DNA from: Bacteroidota bacterium
GTDB taxonomy: Bacteria; Bacteroidota; Bacteroidia; 2-12-FULL-35-15
NCBI GenBank assembly: GCA_025963715.1
Contig: JAOQAG010000008.1
Span: 273,907-337,906 of the forward strand
Length of the DNA: 64,000 nucleotides
Direction: 5' to 3'
In this document: piece after piece, positions 1 to 8,586 of the stretch
How the letters are laid out: every line of letters starts with the position of its first letter
Numbering within the stretch: position 1 is the first letter of the stretch
Translations under genes and position numbers: made by a program
Notes under the pieces: model-generated
What the model saw: the letters and a program-made list of their open reading frames with translations, nothing else
Databases searched by the model: none
What the model was told of the DNA's origin: nothing

Positions 1-1151
1 CCCACAAACGCATACGTTTTACCACGCTCTAATTTTAAAGAAACATTGTGTAAAATTTCTTTGCCGGTTTCGTATGCAAAATGTACGGAACGAAATTCGA
101 TCAATGCATCGGAGGTAGCAACGCCCGGATTATCAATGGTTGTTAAATTGCTATCCATGGATAAGATTTTTGCGATCCTGTCCCAGCCTGCAAGCGCTAC
201 CTGGAAACTGGTCCAGAGCGCTGCCAGTTGCCGTAGCGGATTGTAAAAATTGACTGCATACGCTAAATAACTTACTAACAGACCAACAGAAAAACTTCCT
301 TCCACGATCAGGTAAATCCCGAACGTTAATACGATCAGCTGTGCAAAGCTGGAAAACATACTGTATACCGGCAACACAAAGTTATTGACCAAACCCGCTC
401 CTGTTGCGGTTTTATAATTCTGCTGATTTGCTTTATCAAAACGGTTGCGGAAATAATCGCGGCGGTTGAACGCGATGATCACTTTAAAATTTTGCAGACT
501 TTCCTGGATCTCCGCGCTCAGATCGCCTACACTTTTAGCGCTGGCTGCGTTTTTTCTTTTCACCCAGGGCGAATATAACCGCGTGAAAATTAAAATGAGC
601 AGGCCGGGAAGTAACGTTGCTAACCCTAATTTAATGTTGATGGACAGCAGAAAAATACCGGCGCCCAGCATGATGGCAATGCTGCTGATGAATTGCATGA
701 GCGATTGCGAAAAAAATGTATTGAGCTGATCGGTATCGTTGTTTACCCGGGAGATCAGATCACCTGCTTTATTAGCATTAAAAAATGCAACCGGTAATTT
801 CTGAAGCTTTGTAAAGATGGCGTTCCGCAATGCAAACAATACGCGCTGCCCGATACCGCCCATGAGCTTTGTTTGCAAATAACCGGTAAACAGCGCCACA
901 ACGTACATTGCCAGCAGAATGCCCGAAATCACCAGCACGCCGTGATAATTACTGTGCTGTACATATTTATCGATGGCTGTGCCGATCAGGAACGGGCCAA
1001 GTAAGGTAAGCCCGGAATTGATCAGGATCGCAACCACGGCCAGCATCAGATTTTTGCGCTCGTCTTTTACCAATTGCAGCAAGCTTTTCAGCGCTGCATA
1101 AGTGGATGTTTTCTTTTCCTTCCCGGCAAGATTATTCAGGTTATAATTCAT
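1..1151 (-). CDS. ABC exporter subunit, partial (membrane domain only in window)
   Basis: The reading frame starts at ATG 1151-1149 and runs leftward out of the window. About 380 residues of an ABC exporter transmembrane domain are visible, including the family-typical stretch RVNNDTDQLNTFFSQSLMQF around residue 150. The ATP-binding domain lies beyond position 1. The start overlaps the last 11 bases of the upstream exporter gene in another frame, which implies translational coupling. Two adjacent coupled half-transporters of the same family normally form one heterodimeric inner-membrane pump. The substrate cannot be told. From the partner's defects (next entry) I infer that this subunit carries the catalytically complete Walker B. 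Confidence 0.9.
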   Translation of the reverse strand, partial: MNYNLNNLAGKEKKTSTYAALKSLLQLVKDERKNLMLAVVAILINSGLTLLGPFLIGTAIDKYVQHSNYHGVLVISGILLAMYVVALFTGYLQTKLMGGIGQRVLFALRNAIFTKLQKLPVAFFNANKAGDLISRVNNDTDQLNTFFSQSLMQFISSIAIMLGAGIFLLSINIKLGLATLLPGLLILIFTRLYSPWVKRKNAASAKSVGDLSAEIQESLQNFKVIIAFNRRDYFRNRFDKANQQNYKTATGAGLVNNFVLPVYSMFSSFAQLIVLTFGIYLIVEGSFSVGLLVSYLAYAVNFYNPLRQLAALWTSFQVALAGWDRIAKILSMDSNLTTIDNPGVATSDALIEFRSVHFAYETGKEILHNVSLKLERGKTYAFV

Positions 1152-2856
1152 AATTGCTGGTGCTATGTTGTGAATTCACTAATTGTATGTATTCCGGACT
1201 GGTGTGGATCAAATCTTCGTGTTTACCGATCGCGATCAGCTCGCCCTGCATGATCATGATGATCTGATCATAATTTTCCACCGCTGCTATTTTTTGTGTT
1301 ACCGAAAGCAATGTCAGTCCGGGGTAATTGTTGTGAATGTTTTCCAATATTTTTTTCTCGGTAGTATTATCCACACGTGCTGTAAAATCATCAAGCAGTA
1401 AAATCGCAGGATTGAGTGCCAGCGCTCTTGCCAGCATGATGCGTTGTTTTTGTCCACCCGAAAGATTGGAGCCGCGTTCGGAAACAATGGTATTTAATTT
1501 TTCAGGAAGCGCATCTACAAAGTGGTTCAGCTCGGCTGTATCGATCGCTTTTTTCAGAGATTCGTCGGTTACGGTATCGCTGAACGCGATGTTTTCCCGG
1601 ATACTCATATTAAAAATGATGCTGTCCTGGAAGACAAAGCCCACCTGGCTGTGAAAGGATTCGCTTTTATAATTTTGCAATTCCTCGCCGTCAAATCTTA
1701 CCTCGCCGGAAGTAGGGTTGATCAAACCGGTAAGCATATACAGCAATTGCGTTTTACCGGCGGCGGTGGGCCCTACCACTGCCACTTTTGTTCCCGGCTG
1801 TACATTAAAAGAAATATTTTTCAGGACCGGTTTTTGTCCGTACATCATATTCACATCTTTTAATTCGATCTCGCCGCGCAATTTCCCGCTGATGCTGCCT
1901 GTTTCCGGCTGTTCTGCCGTTTCGATCACCGTGCGGATCCGCTCGTATGAAGCGCTTGCCTGTGCGATCACGTTGCTCATGAACCCGATCACAAGAATGG
2001 GAAAGATGAGCAAAGCAAGATAGCTATTGAATGCTGCAAAATTTCCCAGCGTCATGCTTCCCTCGATCACAAAATGTCCACCCAGGGCTAAGATCGCCAG
2101 TCCGGCCATGTTTGCCGTAAATGTAATAACGGGAATAAGCCTTGCGAACAGGCGTAAAATGGAAAATCCGAATTGTTTTGCTTTGGTGCTTGCTTCCAGA
2201 AATTTATCATACTCCAGCTGTTGCGAGCTAATCACGCGGATAAGCGCCGCACCTAAAATACTTTCGTTGATGACTTTGTTGAGCGAATCGATCACTCCTC
2301 TACCCTGTATGAACAGTGCACGCACTTTGCGCAATACAAGAAAAAATGTGATCCCGATCGCCGGAATGATCGCGATCACGCACAATGCCAGCTTCCAGTT
2401 AATGGTGATGAGCAAAATGCTGGAACCTATAATGATAAAAATGGAAGAGATGATGGCAACAATGGCCTGCGACACAAACATTTTAATGGAATCCACATCT
2501 GCCGTAAGGTTGGTTAACAGCTTGGAAGGGTTTGCCAGCTCTATAAATCCGTACGATTGCTGTGAAATTTTATCGGCTAGGCGCGTCCGCAGATCGCGGG
2601 CTACACGCTCGGAAGCGTAGGTTTGAATGATGCTTTGCAGGTACGTGAATATAAAAATGCAAATTACCGCGATAGAGAATTCGATCAGCACCGGCTTGAA
2701 ATGAAATGCTCCATTGGTAAACGCATCAATGCTTTTGGAGATGATCTTCGGAAGCCATAAGTTGATGGCGTTGCTGATAAGTGTAAATAAGAGTAAGGTA
2801 AGGATCAAACCTCTGTAAGGTTTGAGTAAATGGAGGAGTCCCGGTTTTTTTTCCAT
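1141..2856 (-). CDS. ABC exporter subunit with degenerate ATPase site
   Basis: A 571-residue half-transporter: an N-terminal six-helix exporter domain (about residues 15-310) followed by an ATP-binding domain. Walker A is GPTAAGKT (about residue 360) and the signature is LSGGQ (about 465). Walker B reads ILLLDDFTARVD, with Asp where the catalytic Glu is expected. The switch-loop His is replaced by Gln (SVTQK). This is the pattern of the degenerate subunit in heterodimeric bacterial exporters such as TM287/288 or BmrCD, and it fits the coupled second subunit just downstream. It is probably a multidrug, lipid or peptide exporter in the inner membrane; the cargo is unknown. Confidence 0.93.
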   Translation of the reverse strand: MEKKPGLLHLLKPYRGLILTLLLFTLISNAINLWLPKIISKSIDAFTNGAFHFKPVLIEFSIAVICIFIFTYLQSIIQTYASERVARDLRTRLADKISQQSYGFIELANPSKLLTNLTADVDSIKMFVSQAIVAIISSIFIIIGSSILLITINWKLALCVIAIIPAIGITFFLVLRKVRALFIQGRGVIDSLNKVINESILGAALIRVISSQQLEYDKFLEASTKAKQFGFSILRLFARLIPVITFTANMAGLAILALGGHFVIEGSMTLGNFAAFNSYLALLIFPILVIGFMSNVIAQASASYERIRTVIETAEQPETGSISGKLRGEIELKDVNMMYGQKPVLKNISFNVQPGTKVAVVGPTAAGKTQLLYMLTGLINPTSGEVRFDGEELQNYKSESFHSQVGFVFQDSIIFNMSIRENIAFSDTVTDESLKKAIDTAELNHFVDALPEKLNTIVSERGSNLSGGQKQRIMLARALALNPAILLLDDFTARVDNTTEKKILENIHNNYPGLTLLSVTQKIAAVENYDQIIMIMQGELIAIGKHEDLIHTSPEYIQLVNSQHSTSNYEL

Positions 2857-3194
2857 CAGGTTCTATGCTTTCTTTTTGAGGTACAAAAATACAAAAATCG
2901 CATTACCTGCAATCCCGATTTTTATTTTTAACAAACAGGTTTCGGGAAACGGGAGCAATTGCGTACTACTTTATAAGACGATCCGGGAAGGGAAATACTT
3001 TAAAAGATCGCATTTTTTTCAAAAAAGCTGTTTGGCGAATGGAGTGATCCTGCAGCAGGCTTAAAAATCCAGATAGAATGTACCGATTTACTGTGTTTTT
3101 TCAGCCACAGATTCACAGATTTTTTGTGTAAAAAAATTAAAGCGGATTTTATCGCTTGCGCGATTGATTAAATACAAAACCTGGAGCAAATTTA

Positions 3195-3291
3195 TCTACC
3201 ACATAAGGCACAAAGGAACACATAAACTCTGTATGTGAAGTATCGCGTTTACGCATAACCTTATGTGTTCCTTTGTGCCTTATGTGGTAGA
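3195..3291. repeat. Dispersed inverted repeat, family ACCACATAAGG, copy 1
   Basis: Arms reading TCTACCACATAAGGCACAAA and its complement enclose about 35 bp. The arms run for about 30 bp and would form a long hairpin. Related copies lie at 8587-8700 and 15890-16164. A short open frame across this copy (3149-3334, minus) is just the palindrome being read through. Confidence 0.85.
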
Positions 3292-3333
3292 ATTGGGGAT
3301 AATCGTAAGTGGAGCAAAAGTATTCATTTAACA

Positions 3334-3708
3334 TTATTTTGTTTTAGGATTGGGATTTAATGTTTGAACATAATCCGCGAGTTTTTTTATTTCTTCTTCC
3401 GAAAATGTGGTTTTGAAGGATGGCATATTTCCTTTTCCGTTGGTAATGATCTGCTGCAATGCCGCTGCGTCCATTGTAGTTTGCTGCAGGTTTGCCGCGC
3501 CTAAAATGCCTGCTGTTCCATCGCCTCCGTGACAGGAAGCGCATTTGTCGGTAAACAAATTTTTTCCTTCAGCAACGGGTTGCTCCGTTTTTACGGAATC
3601 GTTTTTTGCTGGCTCTGTATTGTTCCCGGAATTGGAACCGGGCTCTGCGCAAGCGGAAAAAAGCAGGAATATTACAGCAAGCAAAGGAATAAATTTAGAG
3701 TGTATCAT
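3334..3708 (-). CDS. Lipoprotein class I cytochrome c
   Basis: The start is taken at ATG 3708. It follows the upstream gene's stop by about 10 bp and gives a clean lipoprotein signal ending LFSAC. The GTG further upstream would overlap the neighbour. The mature part carries one haem site, CASCH, and a candidate Met axial ligand in GNMPSF, about 55 residues later. This is the layout of a small single-haem cytochrome c (PF00034/PF13442 type). It should be an outer- or inner-membrane-anchored periplasmic electron carrier. It follows a four-helix membrane protein gene on the same strand, so the two may work together. The redox partner is unknown. Confidence 0.9.
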   Translation of the reverse strand: MIHSKFIPLLAVIFLLFSACAEPGSNSGNNTEPAKNDSVKTEQPVAEGKNLFTDKCASCHGGDGTAGILGAANLQQTTMDAAALQQIITNGKGNMPSFKTTFSEEEIKKLADYVQTLNPNPKTK

Positions 3709-3718
3709 GAGTGATGAT

Positions 3719-4195
3719 TTAGTTGAATTTAAAGACACTTAAAAGTAGGATGATGAAAAACAATACGAGCTGTGCGGTGTGAAACATCCGGAGGTTGCTT
3801 TTTACTTTGTTAATTTTTACGGTGATCTCCTCTTTGTTCTCTTCCATGAGCTTACGAAGATTTAAACCCAGGCGACGGCCTACCAGTAAAGCATTCAGGA
3901 TGATCACGATCACAAACCCGAATTTGATCCGGAACCAGATCTGTTCGCCGAACACACCACGGGTCATGGCCATCATCCCCACACCGCTTAAAATAATGGC
4001 TGCCATTCCTATTCTTCCGAGGACCGGTAATTTTGAAAATGATTGTAAAATCGTTTTTGCTTTGATCCCTTCCAGCTCATACTGTTGCCAGAACTGGCGG
4101 AGCGTTACAAAGTTGATGATGGTGGCGCCTGCAAACAGTACGAATCCTACGAGGTGCAGCATCAGGAAAATCTGAAAAAATGTGTGTGTTGTCAT
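3719..4195 (-). CDS. Four-helix integral membrane protein (DUF2269/CopD-like)
   Basis: 158 residues with four predicted hydrophobic helices (about 7-29, 50-72, 84-104 and 138-156). A His in the first helix (LHLVGF) resembles small haem- or copper-linked membrane proteins of the CopD/DUF2269 kind. It is co-oriented with the cytochrome c gene about 10 bp downstream, so the two are likely co-transcribed, and a role in membrane electron transfer is possible. The family name is a guess from topology and the conserved His; no catalytic motif is visible. Confidence 0.7.
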   Translation of the reverse strand: MTTHTFFQIFLMLHLVGFVLFAGATIINFVTLRQFWQQYELEGIKAKTILQSFSKLPVLGRIGMAAIILSGVGMMAMTRGVFGEQIWFRIKFGFVIVIILNALLVGRRLGLNLRKLMEENKEEITVKINKVKSNLRMFHTAQLVLFFIILLLSVFKFN

Positions 4196-4221
4196 GTTGT
4201 TTATTTTGGGATTTAAATTGA

Positions 4222-4860
4222 TTAATTAGCGATCTCTATTTTTGAGCGGAATGTTTTCGGATCGTCGATGCTGGCGAGTAAAAAATGTGCAACATCTGCT
4301 CTTGCAATACTGAATGCTTTGTTGAGATGGACATTTACAGCCATCCTGTATTTTCCGGTTACAGGCTTGTCTTTGAGCATGGGCGGGCGAACGATGGTCC
4401 AGTTGCTATCGCAGCGTTGTACTTCGGCTTCCATCAAACGCATATCGGCGTACGGTTCTTTCAAAATTTTCTGCAGGACATTTTTTGTAAAAAAACGCAC
4501 GAACATTCCCATTTCGCCGTATGCTTCCAGCGCCGTTGCAGAAACACACAGCAAACGTTTTGTTCCGGTGGCATCCATCGCGGCGATAATATTTTTTATT
4601 CCCGCCGAATAAACGGTTGTCGGTTTTGTGCTCTTGCCATTTCCCAAACAGGAAATAACAGCATCCTTCCCGGCAATTATTTTTTCGAGTGTGAAGGGTT
4701 GTGTTACATCTCCCTGAACGATGATCAAATGTGGATGCTCCAGTTTAAAAGCTGAAGGATTGCGGATAAGCGCCGTTACTTCGTATCCTTTTTCGAGCGC
4801 CTGCAGTACTGTTTCTTTTCCTGTGCCGCCGGTTGCGCCAAAAACAATTATTCTTTTCAT
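4222..4860 (-). CDS. NAD(P)-binding Rossmann oxidoreductase (NmrA/BVR-B-like)
   Basis: 212 residues. The N-terminus IIVFGATGGTGKETVLQAL is a Rossmann dinucleotide-binding loop of the atypical SDR type. GDVTQP (about residue 51) and the segment CLGNGKSTKP (about 72) match PF13460 NAD(P)H-binding proteins. Members include biliverdin reductase B-like and redox-sensing proteins; substrates are usually unknown. It is divergent from the MarR gene at 5097 across about 235 bp containing two inverted repeats, so control by that regulator is likely. Confidence 0.85.
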   Translation of the reverse strand: MKRIIVFGATGGTGKETVLQALEKGYEVTALIRNPSAFKLEHPHLIIVQGDVTQPFTLEKIIAGKDAVISCLGNGKSTKPTTVYSAGIKNIIAAMDATGTKRLLCVSATALEAYGEMGMFVRFFTKNVLQKILKEPYADMRLMEAEVQRCDSNWTIVRPPMLKDKPVTGKYRMAVNVHLNKAFSIARADVAHFLLASIDDPKTFRSKIEIAN

Positions 4861-4995
4861 GGTAATTTAAATTTTAAATGAGGATCTTTTTTTTGAAATT
4901 TTAATCAGTAAATGCAGGATACAGCGATGAACAGCCAATGGAACATGGAAAAAAATTTGGATCTCTTTCAGTATTCTTTTCATTTTATATACTAC

Positions 4996-5083
4996 GTTTA
5001 CGATCTTTATTTTACAAATATAATACGTTTTCGTATCAATATGCAAATTTTCGTTGTAATTTTTGTATTTTTAGATCGTAAAC
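4996..5083. promoter_or_regulatory. Divergent control region with two palindromes (MarR operator candidates)
   Basis: Between the divergent oxidoreductase and MarR genes. GTTTACGATCT at 4996-5006 is the exact inverse of AGATCGTAAAC at 5073-5083. Midway, at 5023-5036, lies ATACGTTTTCGTAT, a palindrome with a 4-bp centre. The spacing suggests two outer half-sites around a central operator. Assignment to the adjacent MarR protein is inference from position. Confidence 0.6.
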
Positions 5084-5096
5084 GAAGTAAATATCC

Positions 5097-5738
5097 ATGA
5101 ACAAAGCAGTTGAACTGATCACCGAATGGGGAAATTTTGATGCACAGCATCCGGAAAGCAACCTTGAAGATTTTTGCAGGTATTACCTGATCAATAAAAG
5201 TGAAAAAGAAAATAAAGCGCGGCATTCGGCCAAGTGGTCGGCTGTAACTATTGATTTTGCGCTGATGCGACTGATCAACCGGATCGTGAAGCTGCATTCC
5301 ATTTATGCAATTGCCGCTACGGAAGGAACGGGGATCAATACCTCCGAAGAGTTTTCGCTGATGAATGCGATCCATAGCATGGGCGAACCGCGCAAAACCG
5401 AAGCGATCTATGCAGCATTGTTTGAGCTTTCTACAGGAACAGACATGCTGAGCCGCTTTAAAAAGATCGGCTATATCATAGAATATGATGATAAGGAAGA
5501 TCGCAGGTCGAAGCGCTTGCGGATCACGCCGAAAGGTCTAAAAGCATTGCTGGTGTGCAAAAAACGAATGGCACAGCTGGCGGAAATGGAATTTTTTGAT
5601 CTGTCGGAGGATGAAAAAAAGATCTGTATCCAGTTATTAAATAATGTAGACATGAAATTTTCGGCTGTGTGGCAATCGCATAAAGGAAAGGCATTTGAGG
5701 CGATCTACGCCGAAATGGTGGGAGCTACCAGCGAATAG
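5097..5738 (+). CDS. MarR-family transcriptional regulator
   Basis: 213 residues. The middle contains a winged helix: a helix-turn-helix stretch around 95-135 (SMGEPRKTEAIYAALFELST), then a basic wing with KEDRRSKRLRITPKG around 147-160. That wing, with the pattern D.RR....T..G, is diagnostic of MarR proteins. It is longer than the usual 140-160 residues because of an N-terminal extension. It is divergent from an NAD(P)-binding oxidoreductase gene. It probably represses itself and that gene; the ligand is unknown. Confidence 0.88.
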   Translation: MNKAVELITEWGNFDAQHPESNLEDFCRYYLINKSEKENKARHSAKWSAVTIDFALMRLINRIVKLHSIYAIAATEGTGINTSEEFSLMNAIHSMGEPRKTEAIYAALFELSTGTDMLSRFKKIGYIIEYDDKEDRRSKRLRITPKGLKALLVCKKRMAQLAEMEFFDLSEDEKKICIQLLNNVDMKFSAVWQSHKGKAFEAIYAEMVGATSE

Positions 5739-5760
5739 ATTATGCTTTTCTGAATTCCTT

Positions 5761-5864
5761 TAAGAACGTCATTGCGAGGGCTTTTCGCCCGAAGCAATCT
5801 CATTCTAGTTTATAATCTGGTGTGAGATTGCTTCGGGCGAAAAGCCCTCGCAATGACGTTCTTA
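5761..5864. repeat. Perfect 42-bp-arm inverted repeat (TCATTGCGAG family)
   Basis: Positions 5761-5802 are the exact inverse complement of 5823-5864, with a 20-bp loop. The arm core is GTCATTGCGAGGGCTTTTCG. Partial relatives occur at 28561-28594 and 16012-16046. It lies just after the MarR gene and may also terminate transcription, but it has no U-tract. Confidence 0.92.
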
Positions 5865-5878
5865 AAATAGTTTCTTTT

Positions 5879-5915
5879 CATAGTACAAAGTGCCGGATAT
5901 CCATTTAAAGTTAAA
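5879..5915 (+). promoter_or_regulatory. Candidate operator motif copy D
   Basis: Reads GTACAAAGTGCCGGATATCC then ATTTAAA. It matches copies upstream of other redox genes (12163-12195, 14627-14660, 15823-15855) and lies about 100 bp upstream of the cupin gene. A good -7 box, TACATTTG, sits just before that gene at 5994-6001. Confidence 0.45.
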
Positions 5916-6007
5916 CTATAAAAGCATTTTATTGAACCGTTTTTATGTTTTTAGTCCGGGTCAAATACCAAATTGTTTAAAAACAAAATAATTACATTTG
6001 ATCATCT

Positions 6008-6373
6008 ATGAAAGCATTTAAACTGATCAATACCGCCGGGGGTTTGTGTAGTTTCCAGGAAGGAATCATACCGGAGGTTGAACATCTGCCAGCCGCTCAT
6101 TTTTTTGTGCAGCATCATATCGAAAAGTACGAGCTGCGTCCGCATCCGGCACCGCGATATCAATTTGTAGTTACTTTAAAAGGGAAATTGCGGTTTTCGG
6201 TAAGCGATGGTTCTACTTTTATTATTGAGCCTGGGATCATCCTGGTGGCAAAAGATCTTGCAGGGCCGGGGCATACCTGGGAGCTGATTGAAGGCGATGA
6301 ATGGCTGAGGATCTACATTGTACCACCGGCAGATGCACCGGATCATTTTATCGAAACAGCTCAGGGCAAATAA
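6008..6373 (+). CDS. Cupin-domain protein
   Basis: 121 residues forming a single small cupin barrel. Segments include RPHPAPRYQFVVTLKGKLRF (about 47-66) and IIEPGIILVAKDLAGPGHTW (about 75-94). The usual two cupin motifs are present, with a His-rich strand and the terminal PGHTW His. Such proteins bind a metal and act as small dioxygenases, isomerases or sensors; no substrate can be named. A promoter box TACATTTG lies just upstream. The stop overlaps a perfect palindrome shared with the convergent glycosylase gene. Confidence 0.85.
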   Translation: MKAFKLINTAGGLCSFQEGIIPEVEHLPAAHFFVQHHIEKYELRPHPAPRYQFVVTLKGKLRFSVSDGSTFIIEPGIILVAKDLAGPGHTWELIEGDEWLRIYIVPPADAPDHFIETAQGK

Positions 6374-6390
6374 TACCGATCGGTATTATT
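6369..6390. terminator. Perfect 22-bp palindrome between convergent genes
   Basis: AATAATACCGA followed by its exact complement TCGGTATTATT. It contains the stop codons of both the cupin gene (plus) and the glycosylase gene (minus). A short T/A-rich run follows on both sides, so it is a likely compact bidirectional terminator. Confidence 0.6.
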
Positions 6391-6943
6391 TATTTATACT
6401 TTTCAACCACAAGGGTTTTGTTTTTAGTATTTTTTTGTAGATCACACAATCAGCAGTATGTGCGCCGGGCAAATAACCGGTGCTCATTAAAAATTCATTC
6501 ACGATCTCGCCTCCTGTAAAGCGAAATGTTTTTTTGAAGAGTTTTACCCATTCATCTTTTGTTTTGGGATGATTCAGCTCCAGCCATTTTTCAAATGAGC
6601 CATATTCTTTTTGCAATTTCAAAATTGCTTTCGCATTTTCTATGGCAACGTTTATTTTCAAACGGTTGCGGATAATGCCTGCATCTGCCATTAAACGTGC
6701 CCGATCGGCCTCAGAATATGCCGCTACTTTTTTAACATTAAAATTATGAAACGCTTTCCTGAAATTTTCCTGTTTTCTTAAAATGGTTTCCCAACTAAGT
6801 CCCGCCTGGTTGATCTCCAGCACCAGTCTGCAAAACAGCTCATTGTCATCATGGATCGGGAAACCGTAATGCAGATCGTGATACGGTTTGTGAATGGCCT
6901 GTTTTTCGGCGGACATGTATTCTACGACGCTGCAATATGACAT
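6386..6943 (-). CDS. tag: DNA-3-methyladenine glycosylase I
   Basis: About 185 residues from ATG 6943, chosen because family members begin a few residues before the first zinc-ligand Cys (MSYC). The upstream ATGs add an atypical leader. Family landmarks: YHDLHYGFPIHDDNELF (about 19-35), QAGLSWETILRKQENFRKAF (about 45-64), and the zinc-site tail HTADC near the C-terminus. With the N-terminal Cys and the YHD His these complete the Cys/His zinc site known for Tag. It removes 3-methyladenine from alkylated DNA in base excision repair. It is convergent with the cupin gene. Confidence 0.95.
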   Translation of the reverse strand: MSYCSVVEYMSAEKQAIHKPYHDLHYGFPIHDDNELFCRLVLEINQAGLSWETILRKQENFRKAFHNFNVKKVAAYSEADRARLMADAGIIRNRLKINVAIENAKAILKLQKEYGSFEKWLELNHPKTKDEWVKLFKKTFRFTGGEIVNEFLMSTGYLPGAHTADCVIYKKILKTKPLWLKSINK

Positions 6944-7061
6944 AAAAATGGATTGGGTGAGAAATTTGTTTGCACTAAAATTAAGAAAATGTGTTGTTTG
7001 CGGCAACATCATTCTCATTTATTGCAAAAAAAACCGAAGCACTCAAGGCTACAAATCTTTC

Positions 7062-7178
7062 GCCACAGATTCACAGATAAAAAAAACAATTTAGAATTGC
7101 ACAGATCCTTTCAAATCGCATTGCGGTTTTTATCAGTGTAATTGCCTTTTTTAAATTAAAAATCTGTGAATCTGTGGC
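7062..7178. repeat. Inverted repeat with GCCACAGATTCACAGAT arms
   Basis: Arms at 7062-7078 and 7162-7178 are perfect inverse complements (17 bp) enclosing about 83 bp. A single arm also occurs at 3104-3120, so this is another dispersed repeat word of the genome. No gene is seen inside. Confidence 0.8.
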
Positions 7179-7208
7179 TCCTTAAATCGTTAATTAATGG
7201 CAGACCTA

Positions 7209-8387
7209 TTAATTGATCTGATCGGGTTGTTGTAAAAACATCGAGGTCATGAACTGAAGCGAATCCGGTGCATGCAGGGCTTCGGTATTGTCCAGCGACG
7301 CTTTTGCGGCTCCCGCAGCTCTTACCCGCATTTGTTTTTCATACGCAGCAATAGCCGATTGTACATCTGTAAATTCATCGCTGGTAATGCATTCGCTTAA
7401 TTCCAGTGCATCCAGCATTGCCATGTTTACACCTTCACCTGCAAACGGCGGCATTAAGTGCGCGGCATCGCCCAGCATTGTAAGATTTGGTAATGCTTCC
7501 CAGGTTTGGTCCAATGGCATGGAATGGATCTGTCGTGGAAAAAAATAGCTTTTGTCATTGTCAAATAATTCGTACCACAACTCGGTCCATTCCGGAAAAT
7601 CTTTTTTGAACCAGTTAAACACCTGTGTTTTATCTGCAAAATCAATTCCATTGGCAGTGATCCAGTTTTCATCTGTTTTATAGCTTGCATAAAAAGCGAG
7701 GCTTCCATCGCCTTTTGAGCTTACGATCAGGCTTTTTTCGCCACCGAATGCAAATATTTTCCCACCCTGCAGCAATGCATGAATTTTTGGAGTGGTGGTT
7801 TCGGAATCATACACATTGCCTTCTACAGCCGTAACGCCTGCATAATACGCTTTGATTGGTGTAATAAAAGGACGGATCTTTGAATTGGCTCCATCTGCAC
7901 CGATCACGAGATCTGCGAAAGCGGTGCTGCCATTTTTAAATTCCAGTTTCCAACAGGCCTCTGTTTGTGTCATTGACTGGAACTGGCTATCCCAAACAAC
8001 AGTATTTTCCTGTAAAGATGCCAGGAGCAGATTCCTCAACGGGCCGCGATCGATCTCCGGACGGAAATGCTCGCTGCCGAAATCGGCTTTTGCACCTTCA
8101 TCGGCATGTTCATTATAAAATATTGTTGCATTATTATCTACAATACAGAATTTATCAGCACCCGGACGGTAATTTTCTTTGAATGCGTCCATCAACCCTG
8201 CTGCTTCAAGCGCCTTTAAACCCGATTCGATATGCAAATCCAGCGTAGCACCCTGCACACGCACATTTTTATTTACATCCCGTTCATATACTTTTACATT
8301 TGCGCCTTTTAATTGTAAAAGTCTTGCAAGTGTGAGCCCGCCCGGGCCACCGCCTACGATTGCTATTTTTTTTCCTTTGATCAACAT
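7209..8387 (-). CDS. FAD-dependent monooxygenase, TetX-like
   Basis: 392 residues. Motifs of class A flavin monooxygenases: IAIVGGGPGGLTLARLLQLK (about 9-28, FAD-binding GxGxxG), DLVIGADGANS (about 160) and GDAAHLMPPFAGEGVN (about 300). The full-length pattern follows the tetracycline monooxygenase TetX, including YERD, GATLDLH and the LRNLLL segment. However, residues I recall as contacting tetracycline in TetX (Gln192, Arg213, His234) align with Glu, Lys and Ala here. A different substrate is therefore likely, and tetracycline resistance should not be assumed. It is probably cytosolic and NAD(P)H-dependent. Confidence 0.9.
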   Translation of the reverse strand: MLIKGKKIAIVGGGPGGLTLARLLQLKGANVKVYERDVNKNVRVQGATLDLHIESGLKALEAAGLMDAFKENYRPGADKFCIVDNNATIFYNEHADEGAKADFGSEHFRPEIDRGPLRNLLLASLQENTVVWDSQFQSMTQTEACWKLEFKNGSTAFADLVIGADGANSKIRPFITPIKAYYAGVTAVEGNVYDSETTTPKIHALLQGGKIFAFGGEKSLIVSSKGDGSLAFYASYKTDENWITANGIDFADKTQVFNWFKKDFPEWTELWYELFDNDKSYFFPRQIHSMPLDQTWEALPNLTMLGDAAHLMPPFAGEGVNMAMLDALELSECITSDEFTDVQSAIAAYEKQMRVRAAGAAKASLDNTEALHAPDSLQFMTSMFLQQPDQIN

Positions 8388-8586
8388 ATTTTAAAGTTTT
8401 TTTTGTTCGTTCTTTTATGTGTTATACTTATAAGACGATTGAAAGAAGTAAATACTTTAAATTTTTTAATAAGTTTGTGGTACGGATAACGAACAGAAAC
8501 GTCCTTCGACAAGCTCAGGATAACAACGAATCTGTGTGTTGCTTTGTGCCGATACGGGATTATCAGCACCGTCATTCCCCCAATTA

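Noticed and set aside
3149-3334. 61-residue minus-strand frame
   Set aside because: Made almost entirely of the ACCACATAAGG inverted repeat; the peptide reads the same palindrome seen in other copies.
7209-8387. Tetracycline-resistance gene tet(X)
   Set aside because: Family membership is clear, but recalled drug-contact residues differ, so only a TetX-like monooxygenase is claimed.
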